Below, in pieces: positions 16,360 to 21,789 of a DNA stretch of 21,789 bases; positions within the stretch are counted from its first letter, which is position 1, and each line of letters begins with the position of its first letter. Origin of the DNA: UMGS1696 sp964634795 (GTDB lineage Bacteria; Bacillota; Clostridia; Oscillospirales; CAG-272). The notes beneath the pieces were generated by a model. That model saw only the letters and a list, made by a program, of their open reading frames with translations. It made no database searches and had not been told where the DNA came from. The stretch is from contig CAZWLL010000033.1 in the NCBI GenBank assembly GCA_964634795.1, positions 1 to 21,789 on the forward strand, in the 5' to 3' direction. Both the position numbers and the translations under genes were made by a program.

Positions 16360-16438
16360 GAACTTGCGCGTTTGCCGCAGGCAATTTTCAAAACTCTTTA
16401 GAGTTTCACGCCTTCGACGTTTGAAAAAGAGCAAGTTC
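16360..16438. repeat. Branched stem-loop carried by the first repeat unit
   Basis: Outer stem GAACTTGC (16360-16367) / GCAAGTTC (16431-16438), 8 bp. Inside are hairpin TTGCC-GCA-GGCAA (16372-16384), a second stem TTTTCAAA (16385-16392) / TTTGAAAA (16420-16427), and within that AAACTC-TTTA-GAGTTT (16391-16406; two bases shared with the enclosing stem, so ACTC/GAGT when both form). Four nested or side-by-side helices in 79 nt imply selection for, or origin from, a folded RNA or single-stranded DNA. The strand of action is unknown. Confidence 0.65.
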
Positions 16439-16618
16439 GAGAGTGGGACGGTTGTCTCCACTACTCAACTGAAGAGTATTCCCACTCACTTTCAAGCCTA
16501 AAGAGCGGAGAATTTTCAGTCATGAAAATTCTCGAGAGTGGGGTGTATTTCTCAACTACTCAGCTGAAGAGTATTCCCACTCACTTTCAAGCCTAAAGAG
16601 CGGAGAATTTTCAGTCAT

Positions 16619-16718
16619 NNNNNNNNNNNNNNNNNNNNNNNNNNNNNNNNNNNNNNNNNNNNNNNNNNNNNNNNNNNNNNNNNNNNNNNNNNNNNNNNNN
16701 NNNNNNNNNNNNNNNNNN
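16619..16718. other. Assembly gap of 100 N inside the tandem repeat
   Basis: Exactly 100 N. The left side ends in TCAGTCAT and the right side starts CATGAAAATT. Joining them on the shared CAT would give one more unit of exactly 95 bp, so the number of missing units is unknown and may be zero. Any frame drawn across it is meaningless. Confidence 0.95.
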
Positions 16719-16780
16719 CATGAAAATTCTCGAGAGTGGGGTGTATTTATCAACTACTCAGCTGAAGTATATCTCCACTC

Positions 16781-16812
16781 AATCCTCTGACGCATCACCG
16801 AAGCGGAGGATT
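16781..16812 (+). repeat. Hairpin at the right end of the repeat cassette
   Basis: AATCCTCTG (16781-16789) pairs with CGGAGGATT (16804-16812), 9 bp including one G-U. It is followed by TCTTAAG rather than a T run, so it is at best a weak terminator or attenuator before dnaB. The text AAGCGGAGGATTT resembles the AGAGCGGAGAATTT of the repeat units, so it may be a worn half unit. Confidence 0.55.
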
Positions 16813-16858
16813 TCTTAAGTTTAAATTTTAAAAAATCAGAGAAGGCGGGTGACGAAAA

Positions 16859-18187
16859 TTGAATAATGAGCTTGACCGTAAGCTGCCGTTTTCTCTTGAA
16901 GCGGAGCAGTCACTTCTCGGTTCCGTTCTTATCGATCCGAATTGCATGGATGAAATAGCCGCGCTTATAACCGCCGATGACTTCTATGTTCCCGAGCACA
17001 GCGAAATATTCCGCGCGGTACAGTCGATGTACCTGAAATCAAAAAACATCGATGTTGTAACGCTGATTGACGAGCTTGTTAAAAGCGGAACATATGATGA
17101 AGCCGGCGGAAGAGAGTATATTCGGCTTATAGTCGATGCCGTTCCGACCGCGGCAAACGCAAAGGATTACGCGGAGATTATCCGCGACAAGGCTGTACTG
17201 AGACAGCTTATCGACGCGGGAGACGACATCACCGAAGCCGCTTACGCGGGGGACGACAGCGCGGATAACCTCGTAGAATACGCGGAATCGAAAATATTCC
17301 GAATAGCAGAGGGCAGAGAAAACAAAAATTTCGTACATATCCGCGACGCCCTCATTCAGGTATATGACAGACTGTCGAAGCTGTCACAAAATCCCGAAGA
17401 ATTAAGGGGTACGCCGACAGGATATACCGCTCTTGACAACGTAATTGTCGGAATGCAGAATTCCGACCTTGTGCTCATCGGTGCACGTCCCGGTATGGGT
17501 AAAACCGCGTTTGCCATGAACATAGCGACAGAAGCCGCTATTCGCACGAAAAAAACAGTATGTGTATTTTCACTCGAAATGTCAGCGGAACAGCTTGCCA
17601 ATCGTATGCTGTCAAGCGAGGCGCAAATCGACAGCTATAAAATGCGTTCGGGTACTCTTTCGTCCGAGGACTGGAACGCAATAGCGTACGCATCCTCACG
17701 TTTATCCGAAACCGACATTCTTATAGACGACACTCCCGGTGTTACCGTTACTGCCATGAAATCCAAGCTGCGCAGGGTTAAAAATCTCGGGCTCGTCATA
17801 GTGGATTACCTTCAGCTTATGCAGGGTGACCGCCATACCGACAACCGTGTACAGGAGGTCGGAGATATTTCAAGAGGACTGAAGCTCCTGGCAAAGGAGC
17901 TTGCCGTTCCCGTTATATGCTGTGCTCAGCTCTCGAGAGGACCCGAAAACCGTCCGGACAAACGTCCTATGCTGTCAGACCTCAGAGACTCCGGTGCCAT
18001 AGAGCAGGATGCCGACATCGTACTGTTCCTTTACAGAGACGAGTACTATAAAGAAGAAGCGGCGGAGCAATCCATTGCGGAGGTTATCGTAGCGAAAAAC
18101 CGTCACGGCTCACTTGACAAGGTAAAGCTCGGATGGATAGGACGCTTCACAAAATTCACAAACCTTGCCGAAGAAGCTAAGGTATAA
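16859..18187 (+). CDS. dnaB: Replicative DNA helicase DnaB (DnaC in Bacillus naming)
   Basis: Hexameric 5'-3' helicase of the replication fork, 442 residues (typical size). The N-terminal domain starts LPFSLEAEQSLLGSVLIDP (9-27), the standard helicase-loader/primase-interacting domain. The RecA-like domain follows with TGYTALDNVIVG (188-199), Walker A GARPGMGKT (208-216), FSLEMSAEQLANRML (237-251), Walker B LGLVIVDYLQLMQG (310-323), CCAQLSRGPENRPDKRPMLSDLRDSGAIEQDADIV-type motif H4/arginine region (354-388, read in parts) and the C-terminal AKNRHGSLD. Initiation at TTG 16859, with AAGGCGGGTGA about 8 nt upstream. The ATG at 16866 is out of frame. No intein or frameshift. Confidence 0.97.
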   Translation: MNNELDRKLPFSLEAEQSLLGSVLIDPNCMDEIAALITADDFYVPEHSEIFRAVQSMYLKSKNIDVVTLIDELVKSGTYDEAGGREYIRLIVDAVPTAANAKDYAEIIRDKAVLRQLIDAGDDITEAAYAGDDSADNLVEYAESKIFRIAEGRENKNFVHIRDALIQVYDRLSKLSQNPEELRGTPTGYTALDNVIVGMQNSDLVLIGARPGMGKTAFAMNIATEAAIRTKKTVCVFSLEMSAEQLANRMLSSEAQIDSYKMRSGTLSSEDWNAIAYASSRLSETDILIDDTPGVTVTAMKSKLRRVKNLGLVIVDYLQLMQGDRHTDNRVQEVGDISRGLKLLAKELAVPVICCAQLSRGPENRPDKRPMLSDLRDSGAIEQDADIVLFLYRDEYYKEEAAEQSIAEVIVAKNRHGSLDKVKLGWIGRFTKFTNLAEEAKV

Positions 18188-18207
18188 ACCGAGAGGAATG
18201 AATTTAT

Positions 18208-20061
18208 TTGAGTGAGCACAATATACTCGATAAAATAAAGTCTCCGGCTGATGTAAAAAAGCTGTCGGACGATGTGCTTCCCGCTCTCGCCGAGGAAATA
18301 AGAGACGTGATTATCACGACGACCTCCGAAAACGGCGGTCATCTCGCGTCAAATCTCGGCATGGTTGAAGCATCCATCGTACTGCACAGAGTGTTCGATA
18401 TCGATGACAGACTTATATTCGATGTCGGTCATCAGGCATACGCACACAAGCTTCTTACCGGCAGATACGAATCTTTCGGCACGCTCAGGCATCTCGGCGG
18501 AATATCGGGAATGACCAACCGTGACGAAAGCGAATACGACACCGTAACCTCGGGCCACAGCGGCACATCGCTGTCCACAGCGGTCGGTATTGCGGAAGCA
18601 AACCGTATGCTCGGTAAAAGCTCATGGGTTGTCGCAATCATAGGTGACGGTTCGTTTACAAACGGTATGATATACGAGGCGCTGAATCAAATCGCCTGCA
18701 GGCATTTAAAGCTGATTGTCATACTCAATGACAACGAAATGTCTATCTCGAAAAACGTCGGCGGTTTATCCGAGTATCTTTCATATATAAGAACGAGTGA
18801 GGGGTATTTCAACTTCAAAACCGCCTTAAAGCATACATTCGACAAGCTGCCCATCATCGGCTCATCAATGGTGAACGCGGCAAGAAAAATCAAGGATTCC
18901 GTAAAAAGGCTTACAAATTCCGAAACATGGTTTGAATCCTTCGGGCTTGAGTACATAGGTCCGGTAAACGGAAACGATATGAAACGTCTCACAGCGGTGC
19001 TTGAGGAAGCAAAGCAGAAGCCCGGGCCTGTAATCGTACATATGAAGACGAAAAAAGGACTCGGATACGCTCCCGCCGAAAAGTACCCCGAAAGATTTCA
19101 CAGCACCTCTCCGTTTAATCTAGACGACACGGTAAATATACTCCGTCATGCGGAGGACAAAACCTACACGAGGGCATTTTCCGAATTAATATGTGCGAGA
19201 GCGGAGGAGGACGACAAAGTATGCGCGATAACCGCCGCGATGACGCAAGGCTGCGGACTTGAGGATTTCCGCGACAGGTATCCCGACAAATTTTTCGATG
19301 TCGGAATAGCGGAGGAGCATGCGGTAACAATGGCGGCAGGGCTGTCTCTCGGCGGAATGAAGCCCGTTCTTGTATTGTACTCAACCTTCTCCCAAAGAGT
19401 TTTCGACCAGCTGTGGCATGATGTATCGCTGCAGCACATAGGCTTTACCCTTGTTTTATCACATGCCGGGATAGTGTTCGGAGACGGAGTCACCCATCAG
19501 GGAGTATTCGACTACTCCGTTTTCTCGGCTCTTCCTAATGTCACGATATACGACTGCCGTGACAAAGTGAGCATGGATGAATATTTATCCGTGTCACTGT
19601 CATCGAACCGCCTGACCGTTGTGCGTTATCCGAAGGACAATGCGAAATATGACCTGAGAGATATATTTACTCCCGCATACGACTGCGGTGACTATACTGT
19701 TTGGGACTACGGACAGCCTGAGAAAACCGTTGTCACATCGGGACGGTTAACCGACAGAATAATGGGCATTCTCGACGAAAGTAATGCCGCCATAGGGGTA
19801 CGGCTCATCGGGCTGAAAAAGGTATATCCCCTGCCCGAGGGCATATTCGATTTTCTGTGCGGCGAAATAATATCGATTGAAGAAAACAGCATGCACGGCG
19901 GAATAGGAGAAAAGCTCGCAGCTCAGCTCGATTTGCGTGGAATCGGCGGCAAGCTGACAATTAAAGCCATCGAAAACACCGAAATTCCGCACGGGACAAA
20001 AGACGAGCTGTATGAATATCTGCGGTTTGACGACAGCACTCTGCGAAAGCTTATTATATAA
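18208..20061 (+). CDS. dxs: 1-deoxy-D-xylulose-5-phosphate synthase (Dxs), divergent
   Basis: ThDP enzyme of 617 residues condensing pyruvate and D-glyceraldehyde 3-phosphate, the entry step of MEP isoprenoid synthesis (also feeding thiamine and pyridoxal). Seen: NGGHLASNLG (42-51), FDVGHQAYAHKLLTGR (71-86), the ThDP motif GDGSFTNGM (146-154) to NDN (174-176), the pyrimidine-domain VGIAEEHAVT with catalytic E369, YSTFSQRVFDQ (391-401), FGDGVTHQG (424-432), RYPKDN (473-478) and IPHGTKDEL near the end. Oddity: the usual DRAG reads SHAG (418-421), so the arginine that contacts the substrate phosphate in E. coli (R420) is a histidine, and GHSGTS replaces the common HSSTS. Start TTG 18208 with GAGAGGA upstream, 20 nt after dnaB; cotranscription likely. 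Confidence 0.9.
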   Translation: MSEHNILDKIKSPADVKKLSDDVLPALAEEIRDVIITTTSENGGHLASNLGMVEASIVLHRVFDIDDRLIFDVGHQAYAHKLLTGRYESFGTLRHLGGISGMTNRDESEYDTVTSGHSGTSLSTAVGIAEANRMLGKSSWVVAIIGDGSFTNGMIYEALNQIACRHLKLIVILNDNEMSISKNVGGLSEYLSYIRTSEGYFNFKTALKHTFDKLPIIGSSMVNAARKIKDSVKRLTNSETWFESFGLEYIGPVNGNDMKRLTAVLEEAKQKPGPVIVHMKTKKGLGYAPAEKYPERFHSTSPFNLDDTVNILRHAEDKTYTRAFSELICARAEEDDKVCAITAAMTQGCGLEDFRDRYPDKFFDVGIAEEHAVTMAAGLSLGGMKPVLVLYSTFSQRVFDQLWHDVSLQHIGFTLVLSHAGIVFGDGVTHQGVFDYSVFSALPNVTIYDCRDKVSMDEYLSVSLSSNRLTVVRYPKDNAKYDLRDIFTPAYDCGDYTVWDYGQPEKTVVTSGRLTDRIMGILDESNAAIGVRLIGLKKVYPLPEGIFDFLCGEIISIEENSMHGGIGEKLAAQLDLRGIGGKLTIKAIENTEIPHGTKDELYEYLRFDDSTLRKLII

Positions 20062-20079
20062 CAAAAGCTTATTATATAA
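20044..20079. repeat. 18-bp tandem duplication at the dxs stop codon
   Basis: CGAAAGCTTATTATATAA (20044-20061) is followed at once by CAAAAGCTTATTATATAA (20062-20079), one mismatch. The first copy encodes the last residues and stop of Dxs; the second repeats the same codons and stop in frame. Confidence 0.9.
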
Positions 20080-20109
20080 ATCGAAAAGGAAAAGCCTTTT
20101 CGATTTTTT
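20078..20109 (+). terminator. Rho-independent terminator of the dnaB-dxs operon
   Basis: Perfect 12-bp stem AAATCGAAAAGG (20078-20089) / CCTTTTCGATTT (20095-20106) with loop AAAAG and a T run to 20109. Confidence 0.9.
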
Positions 20110-20179
20110 CTTTTCTTCGATATCGGTATTTTAATTCTGTATATTTGAACAGGCTCTGCAAAACTTTCGTAATCATGTA

Positions 20180-20216
20180 TTGACATTTTCAACTGCTTAT
20201 GATACACTTATCATAA
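20180..20216 (+). promoter_or_regulatory. Extended -10 promoter with an overlapping dyad, upstream of the lipoprotein gene
   Basis: TTGACA (20180-20185), 17-nt spacer, TACACT (20203-20208), with TG at 20200-20201 giving an extended -10. TTATGATA (20197-20204) and TATCATAA (20209-20216) form a perfect 8-bp inverted repeat with a 4-nt centre covering the -10 and likely start site, as a repressor operator would. The remaining leader (20217-20270) is AT-rich and holds two GTTACGT words (20222, 20247 region) and a small TAACTA/TAGTTA dyad. Confidence 0.7.
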
Positions 20217-20287
20217 CAAATGTTACGTATTTTTTAACTATTTATTAGTTACGTTATATAAAACACCAAAAGGAGGAAACACAGATT

Positions 20288-21787
20288 ATGAAACTCAGCA
20301 CCAGAACCATTGCACTGATTCTCGCACTCCTGCTGACCGCACCATCCCTTGCGGCATGCTCCGAAAACGGCGCGAATACCGATGAAACCGAAAGCGGAAC
20401 AGCCGCTGTCGCCGATGTCGGTGAGGAAACGGTAATCGAAGAAGAAACGGTCAACATTTACGATGAAGCCGCCGACGCTTTGCCGAAAACCAAGTACAGC
20501 GACAGAACCTTCACAACGGTAACGCGCTCGGAGTATGTTTTCGAAATGGAAGCCGATTCGCTTACGGGCGAGGTAACAAACGACGCGACCTACAACAGAA
20601 ACGCGAAAATCGAGGAAACCTACGGAATCAAATTCGAAACGGTCGGCGTAGGCAACTGGGACAACGTAACCGATTCACTTAAGGCAAGCGTCACCGCGGG
20701 AGACCATCTCTATGACTTAGCGGGGCAGACCGACTTTAAGGTATACGCATTGGTCGGAAACAACCTCGTAGGAAACTGGATCGAGCTGCCGTATGTCGAT
20801 TTGTCACGCTCATGGTGGGCAAAGCTCGTTAATGAAGCCGCAACCATAAACGGAAAACTGTTTGCCGCATCGGGCGACATTGCCATATCAGGCATCACAA
20901 ACTCTTACTGCATATACTTTAATGCAAATCTCGCAGAATCAAACGGAATAACCGCGGAATCACTGCAGAATGCCGTATTTGAAAACGAATGGACTATAGA
21001 CTATTTCGATTCGCTTGTGGCTGATTTATACACAGACTCAAACGGTGACGGCAAAAAGGACCCCGAGGACATATACGGCTTGGCGGTATCCCCGGGCTAC
21101 GAAAGTGATGCTTGGCTGACAGGCTTCGGTCAAAAGCTTGTCAACATCAGTGACGACGGCAAAATCGAAATCACTCTTATTACCGATAAGACAATAGCCG
21201 CTCTCGAGAAGGTAAACCATCTCCACTGGGAAGAACAGGGCGTTTACAACTGCAACTCGTGGAATCTCCTATACCGTACAATGTTCCAGAATGCTCACTC
21301 TGTTTTCGCCTTCGGTACACTTGACGCCGCTCGAACAGTGTACACCGACATGGAGGACGAATTCGGTATACTGCCGTTCCCGATGTGGGATGAAAACCAG
21401 GAAACGTACTACACTACCGCAAGCGACCAGTTTACGGTTCTCGCATTCCCTATAGACACACCCGAATCGGATTATGAATTTCTCGGCACGATTCTCGAGG
21501 CTCTCGCAATCGAAAGCGAAAGAACTGTCCGCCCCGCCTTTTACGAATCCGCTTTGAAGAACCGTTATTCAATGGACTCCAACACTGCGAAAATCATCGA
21601 TATAATTATCGAAAGCCGTTATGTGGACTTCTCACTGCAGTACGGAAACAACCTCGAGGTTCCGTATATGTTCCGAAACCAGATTATCGCGAACTCCAAC
21701 GATATCGTCTCCACCTATGAAAAGAAGCAAAAGATGATAGACAACGCTCTCGCGAAAATCGCCGAATATTACGGTGTGGAAGAATAA
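20288..21787 (+). CDS. Extracellular solute-binding lipoprotein of a sugar-type ABC transporter
   Basis: Predicted lipoprotein of 499 residues. The signal peptide has a short basic start (MKLSTR), a hydrophobic core (8-20) and a lipobox LAAC with Cys24 as the lipidation site, followed by an acidic, low-complexity linker (25-60) and then the binding domain. The body resembles family 1 solute-binding proteins of gut Clostridia: TYNRNAKIEETYGIKFE (101-117), an EF-hand-like DSNGDGKKDPEDIYG (250-264) often seen in this group, and DEFGILPFPMWDE toward the C terminus. The ligand cannot be read; carbohydrate is likely by family. Strong AAAGGAGG ribosome site at 20269-20276. Permease genes would be expected to the right, but the window ends two bases after the stop. 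Confidence 0.88.
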   Translation: MKLSTRTIALILALLLTAPSLAACSENGANTDETESGTAAVADVGEETVIEEETVNIYDEAADALPKTKYSDRTFTTVTRSEYVFEMEADSLTGEVTNDATYNRNAKIEETYGIKFETVGVGNWDNVTDSLKASVTAGDHLYDLAGQTDFKVYALVGNNLVGNWIELPYVDLSRSWWAKLVNEAATINGKLFAASGDIAISGITNSYCIYFNANLAESNGITAESLQNAVFENEWTIDYFDSLVADLYTDSNGDGKKDPEDIYGLAVSPGYESDAWLTGFGQKLVNISDDGKIEITLITDKTIAALEKVNHLHWEEQGVYNCNSWNLLYRTMFQNAHSVFAFGTLDAARTVYTDMEDEFGILPFPMWDENQETYYTTASDQFTVLAFPIDTPESDYEFLGTILEALAIESERTVRPAFYESALKNRYSMDSNTAKIIDIIIESRYVDFSLQYGNNLEVPYMFRNQIIANSNDIVSTYEKKQKMIDNALAKIAEYYGVEE

Positions 21788-21789
21788 TG

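Larger units (their letters stand above)
16340..16816. repeat. Hairpin-rich modular repeat cassette between rplI and dnaB
   Basis: Non-coding stretch built from related units. Two adjacent units have a 95-bp period (16461-16555 and 16556 into the N run), nearly identical: CTACTCAACTGAAG versus CTACTCAGCTGAAG, then identical through GCGGAGAATTTTCAGTCAT. A further partial unit follows the gap (16719-16767). An earlier diverged unit (16345-16460) shares the flanks: CAAGACTAAAAAACGGA (16345-16361) against CAAGCCTAAAGAGCGGA (16493-16509), and CGAGAGTGGG at 16438, 16533 and 16731. Between these flanks the later units carry the 11-bp hairpin GAGAATTTTCA/TGAAAATTCTC (16508-16533), whereas the first carries a longer, different stem-loop. 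There is no coding frame, no transposase and no spacer array. It resembles an intergenic repeat or MITE-like family, not identified further. Confidence 0.8.

Noticed and set aside
16304..16501. 65-codon plus-strand frame starting in the end of rplI and running into the repeats
   Set aside because: No ribosome site, lies in hairpin repeats, composition unlike a protein.
16556..16753. Minus-strand frame running through the N run
   Set aside because: It exists only because N codons are not read as stops.
16461..16767. Possible CRISPR array
   Set aside because: Units are contiguous 95-bp tandem copies with no unique spacers and no cas genes nearby.
16781..16816. Terminator between rplI and dnaB
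   Set aside because: The 9-bp hairpin is real but is followed by TTTCTTAAG rather than a U tract, so it is listed as a hairpin and not as a terminator.

Overview
This window reads as a chromosomal piece of a low-to-mid GC Firmicute, most likely an uncultured gut-type Clostridia. That rests on four things. The gene order (DUF2232-like membrane protein)-gdpP-rplI-dnaB is the Firmicutes arrangement. Strong GGAGG-type ribosome sites are combined with several TTG/GTG starts. The solute-binding lipoprotein and DUF4838 protein are types common in gut Clostridia. A run of exactly 100 N marks a draft or metagenome scaffold. All genes lie on the + strand. No tRNA, rRNA, transposase or CRISPR array was seen.

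Region 1 (1-9740) is the distal part of a Wzx/Wzy-type surface polysaccharide operon: glycosyltransferase, Wzy-like polymerase, second GT4 glycosyltransferase, Wzx-like flippase, then capE-capF-capG (fnlA-fnlB-fnlC) homologues that would make UDP-N-acetyl-L-fucosamine, and last a nucleotidyltransferase-fold protein. It closes with a rho-independent terminator. The priming transferase and chain-length genes are not here and would lie to the left.

Region 2 (9741-12620) holds two single-gene units, each with its own sigma-A-like promoter and terminator: a DUF4838 protein with no signal peptide, and an aldo/keto reductase of the YghZ/Gpr (L-glyceraldehyde 3-phosphate reductase) type. The reductase promoter has a 9-bp dyad bracketing its -35 box.

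Region 3 (12621-20110) is a housekeeping operon: promoter, 17-codon leader ORF overlapping the next start, YybS/DUF2232-like membrane protein, GdpP-type c-di-AMP phosphodiesterase, ribosomal protein L9, a 531-nt hairpin-rich repeat cassette containing the assembly gap, replicative helicase DnaB, 1-deoxyxylulose-5-phosphate synthase, terminator.

Region 4 (20111-21789) has an extended -10 promoter overlapped by an 8-bp dyad, followed by a sugar-type extracellular solute-binding lipoprotein that ends two bases before the window edge.

The least explained structure is the rplI-dnaB intergenic cassette. It has 95-bp tandem units with conserved flanks. One diverged unit carries a different, larger branched stem-loop in the place where the others carry a simple 11-bp hairpin. 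Other points of interest are the leader ORF, the two promoter dyads, the cytosolic DUF4838 protein and a Dxs that lacks the DRAG-motif arginine.
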